This document shows, piece after piece, positions 47,904 through 58,652 of a stretch of DNA of 64,000 nt (position 1 is the first letter of the stretch; the number at the start of each line of letters is the position of its first letter). A program made the translations under genes and the position numbers. The notes below the pieces were generated by a model, which saw only the letters and a list, made by a program, of their open reading frames with translations, had not been told where the DNA came from and made no database searches. This DNA is from Rhytidiadelphus loreus (Eukaryota; Streptophyta; Bryopsida; Hypnales; Hylocomiaceae): contig OX344762.1 in NCBI GenBank assembly GCA_947034895.1, positions 51,687,087 through 51,751,086 of the forward strand, in the 5' to 3' direction.

Positions 47904-48061
47904 GCCAAATCAGCCATCTACGAAATCCAGGGAATGGCCAATCCTTTGGCAGTGCACCAGGCTGCCCAATGGAATGCGATTGCATCCTACCCAGATCGCT
48001 GTCTAAGCTTAGCAGACTAGCACGGTGGTTGCGCAGCAGCGACTCCAGTTGCGTATTTAAA
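47904..48061 (+). promoter_or_regulatory. Promoter of Lhcb copy 5
   Basis: The module at 47904-47970 has GCCAAATCAGCCATCTAC, GAAATCCAGGGAATGG, GGCCAATCC, GTGCACCA and GCCCAATGG, in the same order as the minus-strand copies. The TATA box TATTTAAA (48054-48061) lies about 100 bp before the ATG. Confidence 0.75.
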
Positions 48062-48158
48062 CGATCTCGAATCGTCGATAGTATCGAAGTTAGCGGATTG
48101 AATTTCTTAGCATCAATCACGGGTATTCGTTTTTGTTGATTATCATCTACTTGCAGTC

Positions 48159-49116
48159 ATGGCTGCCGCTACCGCTTGCGCGTCTACCGCTTTGGCTGGG
48201 CAGTCACTGCTCAAGCCTGTCAATGAGCTCTCCCGGCAGGTGGGCGCGGGAAAGGCCCGCGTCACCATGGCCAAGGCCGGCGGAAGCCCCTGGTGAGTTA
48301 TGCTTGCGCGTTGTGTTCAAGTTGTACTCGTGTGTAGGTTGTTATTATTTGGTAATGTAGCTAGGATGCTTTCGACATGGGCGATCGCGGATTGGGTTGG
48401 GAAAAATGCAGATTGGTTGAGGCCGATGTGGAAGAGGTGCTCATGAGATTTGGTATTCTTGCAGGTATGGTGCTGACCGTGCCAAATGGTTGGGCCCCTT
48501 CTCCGAGAACACGCCTTCTTACCTGACCGGAGAGTTCCCAGGAGACTATGGCTGGGACACCGCGGGACTTTCTTCCGACCCTGAGACGTTCTCCGCGAAC
48601 AGGGAGTTGGAGGTCATCCACGCGCGTTGGGCCATGTTGGGAGCTTTGGGATGCGTGACTCCCGAGCTGTTGGCCAAGAACGGCGTCAAGTTCGGCGAGG
48701 CGGTTTGGTTCAAGGCCGGTTCCCAGATCTTCGCGAGCGGGGGTTTGGACTACTTGGGCAACCCCAGCCTGGTACACGCTCAGAGCATTTTGGCCATCTG
48801 GGCTTCTCAGGTGATCTTGATGGGCGCCGTCGAGGGCTACCGAGTAGCTGGAGGCCCTTTGGGTGATGTGACTGACCCCATCTACCCTGGCGGCCAATTC
48901 GATCCCTTGGGCTTGGCTGACGACCCCGACACATTCGCTGAGTTGAAGGTGAAGGAGATCAAGAACGGTCGCTTGGCTATGTTCTCTATGTTCGGCTTCT
49001 TCGTTCAGGCGATCGTGACTGGCAAGGGTCCCATCGAGAACTTGAGCGACCACTTGGCCGACCCCGTGGCCAACAATGCTTGGGCGTACGCCACCAACTT
49101 CACCCCCGGCAGCTAG
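48159..49116 (+). CDS. LHCB1: Chlorophyll a/b-binding protein of LHCII, Lhcb1-type, copy 5 (opposite strand)
   Basis: Exon 1 is 48159-48292 and exon 2 is 48465-49116, with a 172-bp intron (GTGAGT donor, TTCTTGCAG acceptor). The product is 261 residues, [20 protein letters not shown] onwards. The exon 2 protein is identical to copies 1, 2 and 4. It is the only plus-strand member and lies 10.8 kb from copy 4, so an inversion or inverted duplication is implied. WYGADR (45-50), [19 protein letters not shown] and SDHLADP are intact. The RK(S/T) N-terminal phosphorylation segment is absent. An ORF of 269 codons antisense to it is a codon-bias shadow. Confidence 0.97.
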
Positions 49117-49265
49117 ATTTTGCCAGGAAATCTGTCGAAATGATTCCGGCAGGCGCGAAGCGCCTTGCACATTGTACTATAGAGAATTGCCTTGCCATTG
49201 TAATCCGTGGGAATGCTTCGTTCCCTCTTTTTTTCGGTGCCTGTCAGGCTGAAAATAAAGTTTGA
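49117..49265 (+). promoter_or_regulatory. 3' UTR of Lhcb copy 5 with hairpin and polyadenylation signal
   Basis: GCAGGCGCGAAGCGCCTTGC (49149-49168) can form a stem AGGCGC/GCGCCT around GAA. AATAAA is at 49254-49259. The ATCTGTCGAAATGA word just before the hairpin is also present after copies 1 and, with changes, 2, 3 and 4. Confidence 0.65.
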
Positions 49266-51578
49266 TTGCTTTGAAGTTAACTCTGCTTTTTTCCCGTGTA
49301 TGGGTTTGCACTGATATTTTCTATTCTCTCTTGCTCACAGACTTTAGCCGCGGATGCTTCCAGCGAAAGATTTGTCGAACGTACACCTGCTGTTTGACTT
49401 TTTCACCTTGTAGCATCAACTTGGTCCTTACTCTGTTGCATTTAATATTGTTTGTTCGTATCGGAGCGCTTTACTCGCGGTGCAATACTTGACTGAATCT
49501 TCAGTGTGTTTTTATCTGTGAAAACTCTGAAAAAATTTCGAGCGGTCTTCGACATGTATACCACATGATGTTTTCTACTGCTTCTAATGCATCAATCACG
49601 GGTGCGTGACAGTTTATTATTCATCTGTTATTACCCCACCTTAGCCATCCAAGATGTTTCTCGCATCGCTGGTTGCATGTTTATAATCCCTCTGAAGCAC
49701 ATACGTATTTGTAGGTTGCTCAGAAGGAACAGAATGTGAGGTCCGACAATGACTCTCACTGGGACTATGTGTATGTCTTATTGCAATCCTCCGGATGGTG
49801 ACACAGGAAGGTAAATTATTCACTTCCCCTTCTTTACTAAAAACTGCATTTCCCGCTTGACCTCTTTGACGATTTGTGACAGTCTTTGATCGGATGAGGA
49901 AAATTGTGATTGAAGGACATTTGGACGTGATGTCGATTCTCACTGGATTTATATTGCTTCCCGTGATATCATGGAGGAAATTTTTTATGAACACCCTAGC
50001 CGCTCATTTCCTCCCTAACGGTAGTTCGCGTGCTAAAGAGCTCGTGCCCACGTCTCCGAGGACTGACCGTCTGCTGTGAACTGCAAGCGCTAGGTCGTCT
50101 ATTAAGAGGTATTGTCCAGAAATACATTGGCTGCGAATTACCACATTCTCATAAGACTCCTGGCTATGACTCTTTAGCAGTTTCCATTTTCCAGTCATTC
50201 AATGGATGGTTCCCTCAGCTAACCAAGCTTGACCTGCTAGGTCGGAATTACTTGAGAATCTCCGGTGAACAGTCACCATTCTCCATGCTTTATTTTTTTG
50301 TAAGATGATCGTACTTCGTAGTAGTTAGAATTCGTTGAATTTCTTTGTAAGAGTATTGTACTTCATAGCAATCGGAATTTCTTGATGTTTACGGAGATAG
50401 AAGCACCGTTCCTTTGGTTTGCATAAGATTTGAGTACTGCGTTGATTCCTGTATGAATTGAATTTTTCTTAGAGACGAACACATTTCTTAAGAAAAGTGT
50501 GTTGCCGTTCAGAGATGCATCTGGGTTTGGGCTTAAGTACTCTCGATCGTACATCTCTTTGTGCTGCCAGATTTTAGAGACATTCGCATTTTCAAAAGTT
50601 GTTGTGGAGAGATCTGTGTATCTCTAAGGACGATGCCACTGCATAACATTATTCACCAGTTGTGCAGGGGCCCATTTAACTGGAAACACCCACCTTACTA
50701 ATATGTGTTTGTTCTGAGATTTGAGATTTAAAATTTAAAATGTGGTAAGGTAGGGACACCTACAAGCATCACTTTCTCTACTATTCATAACTTCTATCAG
50801 TAGATTGATGAAGTATTTACACATTCTAACTAACAAATGAAAGGAGATTTTATTGTACTAATGTGTGCATCATTTGGATACCATACGCAAAGCTACTAGA
50901 AATCAAAGTTCTTTCGGTGGATGTTCTAAAATTGTTTCTTCAACGATAGGTGCACATTGATGCAAGAGATGTACATAGTAAGAAAACCATTTCAAGTGGT
51001 GTTTTTAGGCACTTGGCACATCTATGTGTCCTTGTAGGATACTCTTTCCCTACACTTGGCTTAAAATGCCAAACCAAATTCATTGATGCCTAACAAGAAA
51101 TTTTAGATAAAAAGACCATAGAAGGCCTCTCTCCAGAATGTAATCGTCAAGATATTCTACTCCTAAGACTTGTAGCTCCATCACTGAAAAGCATAGGGAA
51201 GATGGGGTTATGAGTCTAATTCAATCTCCTTCATTCCACATTCATTGTGCCATGTGACAATGAAGATGACAAGAATGGATTAAGATAAGAAATGGAGGTT
51301 TTATAAAAATTGCATAAACTAAAGTTGCTAAATATGTAGTTGAAGTAGTGGAGAGAGGAGCATTAATTTCACCAAATACTCTTTATATTGAAACTCAAAT
51401 ATAAAGAGCCAAGATGAAATGGATATAAAGATTACTCCTCCAAACCAACTTATACTAGTGCCTCCATATTAACCCCTAAATGCCCAAGGCCTTATTGGAA
51501 TTTTCTTTAAATTAAATTTCTCTTAAAAAGCTTCTTGGAACTGAGGAATAAGAAAAAGGCATCTAATACAGATGTGCA
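49266..51578. other. Downstream of Lhcb copy 5, no gene
   Basis: It is moderately AT-rich with frames of at most about 117 codons and no recognisable domain. Nothing else is supported. Confidence 0.5.
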
Positions 51579-51581
51579 CTA

Positions 51582-51904
51582 CACTAAAAAGGGTATTTAG
51601 TGTTGGCAACACTATTTGCGAACCATGACACCAAATATCATTTATCCTACTAAAGTAAGTAACACTAAATGTAATTTCTAACACTAAAAGTACTCTATGG
51701 TAAATCTGAAATATGAAGAGGTTTACATTTAGTGTTAGAAGGAACAAAGTCCCAGGAAGGAGATGACAAAATTGAAGACAACACAAAGGCGGTGCATTGA
51801 AGTTTAGCACTACACTAATCGTCCTAAAATTGACATTTAGTGTAGGGTCAAGTAGGGTGATAATTACACTAAATGTAATCCAACACTAAATACCCTTTTT
51901 AGTG
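51582..51904. mobile_element. CACTA-like MITE
   Basis: The ends are CACTAAAAAGGGTATTTAGTG on the left (first 20 bases inverted at the right end). Further ACACTAAATGT-type words lie inside in both senses. Flanking CTA/TAG or TA would suit either CACTA or a TA-targeting family, so the class is not certain. Confidence 0.65.
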
Positions 51905-53355
51905 TAGTAGTTTTTAAATTTTTGATAAAATTTTCAATATTTATTTAAATTGTATTAATTTTTTACATCCACAACACCCAATTTTTTAATAGATAATGTC
52001 CATTTTTCATTCTAGTAAACCCTAAAATTAGTAGCAAAACTATTAGTACCACACACTTAATGCCAACATAAATATAGTAATATGAAATATAAATATACTA
52101 CATCATAATTTTTTTAAGTAGTAAAAGAAACATCATTGACTGTTTATTAAATACCTTAATTTGCAATTTGGAAACCATTTAAAAAAGGTTAGTTCATTAG
52201 TTGGATTGAGAATTGGATAAAGGAACAAATTGAAATTACATTAGAGCCAATACGAAGAACCAAGGGGTTTTATTAGTGATAGATTTCTAAAAAAAATTGA
52301 AATACTTTACAAAATTTTCTTCAATTCTAAGTGGATGGAATTGCCAAGAATCACCCAAAATAATTTCACCTATTTTGAATAAACATAATATTCAATAGTT
52401 GTTGTCAGTATTGCCTTCTTCTAATCAAAATGAATTAGAATATTCTACACCCAATTAGTAACTAAAGGGACACGTGTCATAAATTGAAGTGCACTAAGCT
52501 AGATTGCAATTGTATATTATGATAAGTTCCAATACATTAAAAATTTAATGAATATTAGAGTTCTCAATTCATTGAAAACAATCAACTAAGAAAGTTCCTT
52601 ACAATGATTAAAAAGTTAAATATATTTAGAGATCCCAAAGAAAAAGACAAGTTATTTGTATACATAGAATGTGGTAGGAGGTAAAACAACCCTTGTAGCT
52701 GTTGTAGGATATGTAAATTAGAATGAGTAGGAGATCAATTACTCATAATTAAGTCAAAAGCAGGAAAGGGGTTTGAAGTAGAATTTCAGACCTCATTTAG
52801 CCATAATATAATAAAAAAATACAGAAAACTTTGGACAAAGAAAAGTTTGTAAATAAGGTTAAATTTCATATCCAAAAATCCATTTAAGGTTTAGAACCTC
52901 CAATCAAAAGTTATGGACAAATTTTAGAGAGGGGTTGGAAGGGACACTTTTTTGACATTTTCAAACAATCTCTCTAAATTTTATCCATAACTTTTGATTA
53001 AAGTCACAAAGTTATAAACAGATTTATAGAAATGAAATTTATCTTGAATTTACAACTTTTTTTAGTTCAAAGTTGTTTGAAATAGATATTATAATATGCC
53101 AAAATGAGGTCTAGAATTCTACTTTGATACAATTTCTATGTTTTGACAATGATTAGTCAAGCTCTCATCTTCAAATTATCCCATAACCTTTGAAAATTCA
53201 CGACAATGGATTTTATTATAAAAGCAAATTCTTCACCCAACCATACCCATTAGAGTTAATGAAGTAATCCCATCACTTTACCAACAGAAAAATTTCATTG
53301 ATGGTAGATGGTCAAATGACATTGGCATGTGACCATTAGAAGAGATTTCAGGATT
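51905..53355. other. AT-rich, no gene
   Basis: No supported feature. Confidence 0.5.
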
Positions 53356-53359
53356 TTAA

Positions 53360-53610
53360 GGGCCGTTCCCGGCGCTGTTCCCCCGGCAGTAAAAGAATGC
53401 CGCTGTTCGGTTGTTGTTTTTTTGAAAAAAAAAAAAAAAAAAAAAAAAATTTTTAAGTCCTTAAACCGAGAAACAAAGTTAAATTTTTATTTTTATTTTT
53501 ATTTTTTCGAAAAATCTGACCTGGCCGTCTCTCGGCCAGGTCAGCACAGGCCGGGAACAGCGGATATCGGCGGTTCTTGGGGGGGTTTCGAGTTGGGAAC
53601 TCGCAGCCCT
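53360..53610. repeat. GC-rich insertion with inverted ends and an internal hairpin
   Basis: GCTGTTCCCCCGGC near the left end is answered by GCCGGGAACAGC near the right. TGACCTGGCCG/CGGCCAGGTCA (about 53517-53543) is an 11-bp perfect stem with a 5-base loop. A run of about 25 A and a (TTTTTA)n stretch lie in the middle. It stands out from its AT-rich surroundings and is probably a small non-autonomous element, class unknown. Confidence 0.5.
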
Positions 53611-56474
53611 CCCCGAGAGCCAAATCACATGTAATGCTCAATGAATTCTTTGGATTTTTGGTAGACCATCTTTATGCTTATTTATAGATTTGTTAGTCTG
53701 GTACTAGAAATATTTAAAAAAAGTGTTGTACACCATAAATGTTCTGCTACTATCTCCGTACTGAATCTGATTTAAAAAATCTCCATGATGTGTGGATGAA
53801 TTTCGTAGATGAAGAGACAAGAGAAGAAAAGGTAGCCTCTTTGAATGTTATAATGCATTTCAATCTCAATGAGTAAATGATATTTCATCTACAATTTGTA
53901 CTATATAGCTTTAGGTTGGATGTAAATAGTTTTGTCACTTGAGTCTAAATAGAAAAACATTATTCTTTGGAAAATTGAAAATTGAAATTCTAGACGTACC
54001 TTATCTTGTCCAACCAATGATTTTCTACATGGCATGTGCTCTTGCCGGGTTGGATGCCACAAGGCATTCAAGGATTGGATGCACACTTGTTTTGGGGCTT
54101 GCATGCATTTTCAATCAATCCAAACAATTTCTAAGTCAACCATATTGATTTATCATATTAGTGTGTGTGCTAATTTACCAAAGTTACACTATTTTAAATA
54201 TATAAATGCATTCATCAAATTTTCAATGTGCAAGTACACTAACTAACTTTGCTAGAGACACTAATGATTAAAACTACCATATTACTGTGCGAATACATTT
54301 GGGATCAATATTGAAACAATTTTGACTTTCATAAATATAGAGTCCAATCTAAAGTCAATATAGGTCCCGTTCCAAATTAAATGGAATCAAGATATTACTT
54401 AGATTAATATGTTGTTCCACATTAAATTTGCAAAACATTGAATTTACATTGATTGAATGAACTAGGACATAGTCATAGTAAATTTCTCTCTACATATGTT
54501 ATTGTCACTTTTAGCATTGTTTGAATATAATTTTTTTGTTAAATCTAAGCATTAATTAATCTTTTTTCATGGAAAAATTGTCATTGTTTTGGGCATTGAT
54601 GTATGTTTGATGATGCTTTTAGTATTGTAATGTAGAATATATGCAAATGTTAGAAGATCTAAAATGAATTGACTTAAACATTGATCAGGAATGATAATGA
54701 CTATAGAAAAATCAACCATTTAGCTTTTAGCCTTTGAGCTATGTCATACTTATTTGTTGATAATAGTTAGGATTGCAACCTAGGATCTTTTTCAAAAAAT
54801 TAGACAAATGAAAGAATTCAAACAAGGCTAAATTCCAAAGTCTATTTGTAAATGTGTAACTATTAGTTTACTACTACCATAAAATACCAAATTAAGGTAC
54901 AAGGATTTATTACTAGCAATATCTAAATATCAACATTTAAAAAAGGGAGTCAAAGAAGGCACAATATAAACCATTAGAATAGGAAGGAAATAAATGAACA
55001 AGTGTCATTTTAACCGTGTAAGACTTTGCAAATCTAAAAGGTACAACTATTGATTTGATGCATTGTTAATTGTAGAAACAAAGAATACACCTATTGATCT
55101 AATAATCATATTCTTTTAGTGATTACCTTTGTCAAAGGCAAGGTCACACCCTTCCAAAGTTAATCTACCACTTTTGGGATTTATTAAATTCTCTTCAAAA
55201 TCAAAAGATTCTCACCCATGTTTGATCATATGAAGAAGCTATAATGGCATTGTCACAAGTCAAAAATTGACAATCAAAAAATTTGACTAAACTTAGAACT
55301 AGATCATCATAGCATAGAGTGCTTTGAGGCAAACTCTTGGCAATTCTCATATTAGAACTATATATCATATATTTTCAAGTGATTATCTCATGTGGACAGA
55401 GCATATGTCTTGGAGGTGATTGTGTCACGTTGTGCTTGATACATAGATAGTCCTTGTATCAATTATTGATAGGATTCAACAAGCTCTTGTACTTCTTGCA
55501 ATTAAGACACATTACTCCCTTCTCCAAATTCTAAATCTTGGTAATGGATGCTGATTCCTCCGGCAGTGCCACTTGAAATTAGTCAATTGTGCAGGTTCCA
55601 GAATGCTAGCAGAAAATGTTCCTTTTGCTCAAGGTCTAATTCAATAAACACGGAAGTAACAAACCATGTTCACTTCTTATAAAACGTAGCGGCAATCACG
55701 AACTCAATGTCGACATTTTCTTCAACAATCAACGAGGCAGCGCACATTCATGACACTGACAGTGTGAACATATATACACATTCATCATTGAGTATTCACG
55801 ACAGGAACTCTTCCAATAATTAACGTTATCGCCATCTCGAGAATATTCACAAACAACGGGTCACAACCAAAACCTTATCTTGGTGTATTGCGATAAAGGA
55901 ATTGGATAACGTAGTGTGCATGAAATAAGAAAACAGTTCACCACCCAAAAAACCCCTCCTGCTCCATGATTAGAGACTCATCTTCGTACTACGAAAAATC
56001 ATCTGCATCGATTGAGAAAATATCTGCAGTTTCAAGCACCCCGCATCCTCCATTGCTCCTCCCAATACAACTGCAGCATTCTGCCAAATTAAGCTATACT
56101 CTGAAAGCCAGATTCAAAGCCAGATTCATAAGTACAGCTGAGAACATGCAATTGTAGAAGTTGCAATCAAGCTCACACACACGACGCCATACGAGGATTA
56201 CAAGAGGATTACAAGAGAAATGCGACATGCATTGAACGCCACAGGCCAGCAGAGTCGTAAAAGAATAGTGTCTGGTTCAGAGTAGGAGGAAAAAAACACC
56301 ACCACCGCGCTGACCCCATTGGGAAAAAAACCTAAAACATACACAAGCCACCCTGCGACGCCACCCACGCAGCATCCCAGCCAGCATCAGGACCTCTTGT
56401 ACACATCTACATCATCATCACTACACATCATCTCCCCCAAGTCAAGCAAAGAAGTCGACGAATCCCCAGTCCAT
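53611..56474. other. Intergenic, no gene; right end is the plastocyanin 3' flank
   Basis: No supported gene. Composition becomes less AT-rich from about 55550 towards plastocyanin. Confidence 0.5.
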
Positions 56475-56984
56475 CTACGACACCGTGATGGTGCCCTTCA
56501 TGCCGGCGCCCTGGTGAGGCTCGCAGTAAAACTCGTAGGTGCCGGCCTTGGTGAGCTTGATGTCAAACTTCTCATTCGGCGCATTCAGGTATTCCTCGTG
56601 GCTGATCTCGTCCACCTTGACGCCACTGGGCACGGCATCTTCGTCGAACACCACGTTATGAGGGAAGCCCTTGTTGTTGATGAACGTGATCGCCTCTCCA
56701 GCGGCAACTTTCACGCTGCTCGGGAAGAAACCCAGAGTGCCGTCGTCACCGCCCATCTTAACGGTGGCGGCATTGGCGCTCGCGGCCAACAACAAGCTGC
56801 CGGAGGCCGCGAAGAGCGCCTTCCCGATGAACTGCTTCAAGCCCTCGCTGCTGGTCGCGGACGCGCGGACGGGCGCCATACGGACGACGGTGGAGGTGGA
56901 GACGACCGCGGGTGAGGCGCGCGTCTCAGCCTTGAGGCCCGTGAAGGTGGGCACGGCCACGGCAGCGGCGGCGATGGAAGCCAT
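56475..56984 (-). CDS. PETE: Plastocyanin precursor
   Basis: This intronless frame of 169 codons starts at ATG 56984-56982. Plastocyanin is the copper protein that carries electrons from cytochrome f to PSI in the thylakoid lumen. A Ser/Thr/Ala-rich stroma-targeting part is followed by a hydrophobic lumen-transfer segment ending ASANAA. The mature protein is about 96-98 residues. The copper ligands are all present: His in [14 protein letters not shown], and Cys, His and Met in [12 protein letters not shown]. The first acidic patch is DED; the second is reduced to HEE, with the two-residue gap ([12 protein letters not shown]) seen in algal plastocyanins. The CEPHQGAGM form is also typical of algae and mosses. 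The gene is GC-rich against its surroundings. ORFs antisense to it are shadows. Confidence 0.97.
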   Translation of the reverse strand: MASIAAAAVAVPTFTGLKAETRASPAVVSTSTVVRMAPVRASATSSEGLKQFIGKALFAASGSLLLAASANAATVKMGGDDGTLGFFPSSVKVAAGEAITFINNKGFPHNVVFDEDAVPSGVKVDEISHEEYLNAPNEKFDIKLTKAGTYEFYCEPHQGAGMKGTITVS

Positions 56985-57143
56985 AGCTCACAACTTCGCT
57001 GCGAATTCTCTGCAACTGAAGACGACGAAGACGAAGAGGAAGTGGAAGTGGGGCAAACAGGGGGAACAGATAGAAATTGACTGGAGATTGTGAGAATTGG
57101 AGACCGGGGTGGGTGCGAGGTGGAGAATGGGAGACGGGGATTT

Positions 57144-57280
57144 CTTATAGCTCAGCTTTCGAAATTCGATATCTGGATTTCCAAGAGCCACAAAGAGCTG
57201 GGGATTGGGTGGTAAGGATAAGCTGCGGCGGATGAATGAAAAAAAGGAGAGAGGAAGCCGTAACGTGGGGACACGTCACG
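57144..57280 (-). promoter_or_regulatory. Plastocyanin promoter
   Basis: The TATA box CTATAAGAAA (minus, about 57141-57150) lies about 160 bp before the ATG. On the coding strand a CCAAT box ACCACCCAATCCC lies at about 57201-57213. GATAAG (57217-57222, plus strand) resembles an I-box. An ACGT element GACACGTCAC (about 57270-57279) resembles a G-box or ABRE. Confidence 0.55.
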
Positions 57281-57446
57281 GCGCCATCGCCACTTTGGGG
57301 AACCGACTCTGAAGGCCACTGCTTTTGCGAAACTTGGAAGAGAGGGTGTGTGTTGGGAATCCTTTAGTGGAGGAGGGATTGGGATTCGGAGGGTGGAAAG
57401 GACTATTTGGGTTGGGGATGGGGAGAAGGCAACCATTCTTCACTTA

Positions 57447-58209
57447 GAGCATTACCACCCGTCTTGCAAAATGCGGGGTGGTTTGGCTTGCAAAATGTGG
57501 GGCCGTCTAATTTGCAAGTTAAACCCCTCCACCCATAGCATGCTATAAGTTCCCAAATTTGGATCTCTCTGCAAGGTCCATCCAATGGGATATAGCGCTA
57601 AAGGCATTAGAAGAAAAATGAGGCTTCAAAAGGGCTACGAGTTATTTACAAGTTCTCAAACTTGGGAGCTTCATTGAACTAAAAAAAAAGTCACACATAG
57701 GCAGCTGAGGTGGTGGGAAAACTGCCATGTCATTTGAGGAATAATTTAAAAAAAAATAAAAATAAAAAAATAAAAAAAAAGAACCAACCAGGCTTGGCCA
57801 CCTAGCCTGTGCAAGTAGGTTGCTTGCCTCGTTGCCCGCCTGGCCTGCTACCTGATTGGCTACTTGCTTGGCTAGTCGCCTGGCCAGGGCTTTTTTTTAT
57901 ATTTATATTTTTAAAAAAATTTTAAAAATTTTAAAATTTGTGTTCCCGAGAATGGAGAACAAGTATGAAGCAGCTCCTTTGGGGGCTGAAAATTTTCCTA
58001 ATGTCTGTACTTTGGGGGAAAGTGTCGGTGCTCTTGTCTCATGTGGTTTGCAAGCCATGCTTTGACTCACAAAAAAAACCATTTTGCAAGCCACCTAAGG
58101 CTTTTGGCCCAGCCTCTTAACAAGTTCATCCGTTTTACAAGGCAGGTGGGGCACTTTTGCAAGCCATCTTGGACAAGTCATCCGTTTTGTAAGATGGGTG
58201 GGGATGCTC
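57447..58209. mobile_element. PIF/Harbinger-like MITE, second member
   Basis: The ends are GAGCATTACCACCCGTCTTG on the left and, read on minus, GAGCATCCCCACCCATCTTA on the right. TTA is on both sides (57444-57446 and 58210-58212). Repeated TTGCAA(G/A)CCA-type words lie near both ends. The middle has a GGCTTGGC/GCCTGGCC-rich stretch (57789-57890). No transposase. It lies about 300 bp upstream of the plastocyanin TATA box. Confidence 0.8.
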
Positions 58210-58222
58210 TTAGGGACCATTA

Positions 58223-58652
58223 GGAGTAGTCACACCTTCTTCACTGCACACCCATTTTCTGAAGATTGGGGGTGTAATGCCTTCTTGTTCGCAAAATATA
58301 CTTTTGCTGCAAAATCTTTTCGACATTGATTATCCTCCTCTGGAATAAAAGAATGGGCGTATAGAAGATTTCTCACGCTAAATATATTTTCTTGTGTTCC
58401 GTAGTTTCACCCCTTTGCAACCAATTTCATTGTCGTTGTTGAAGTCTGATTGGGTCCATGAACTTCATCATGTCTGATTAGGTCCCTGAACTAAGCAAAC
58501 TTACCCCAGTAAACCATTCTCCATTGTCAACACACCAAACATGGGTGTTACACCTTCTTCACCTAGAACTACTCCCTATTGGCTCCTCTTTTTGCTCTCC
58601 AACTTCTTATTTTGCTGTGAAGTTTGTTTGTTGAAGAAGGTGTGACTACCCC
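58223..58652. mobile_element. TIR element with GGGGTAGTCACACCTTCTTC ends
   Basis: It begins GGAGTAGTCACACCTTCTTC and ends GAAGAAGGTGTGACTACCCC, flanked by TTA and TAA. The same terminus recurs in the palindrome beside Lhcb copy 1. It abuts the Harbinger MITE. No coding frame. Confidence 0.7.

Noticed and set aside
48361..49170. Long ORF (269 codons) antisense to Lhcb copy 5, and like ones opposite copies 1-4
   Set aside because: They mirror strongly biased Lhcb codons, recur only because the genes are copies, and contain no known domain.
56319..57093. Two ORFs (198 and 140 codons) antisense to plastocyanin
   Set aside because: They lie opposite a clear gene and reflect its GC-rich codons.
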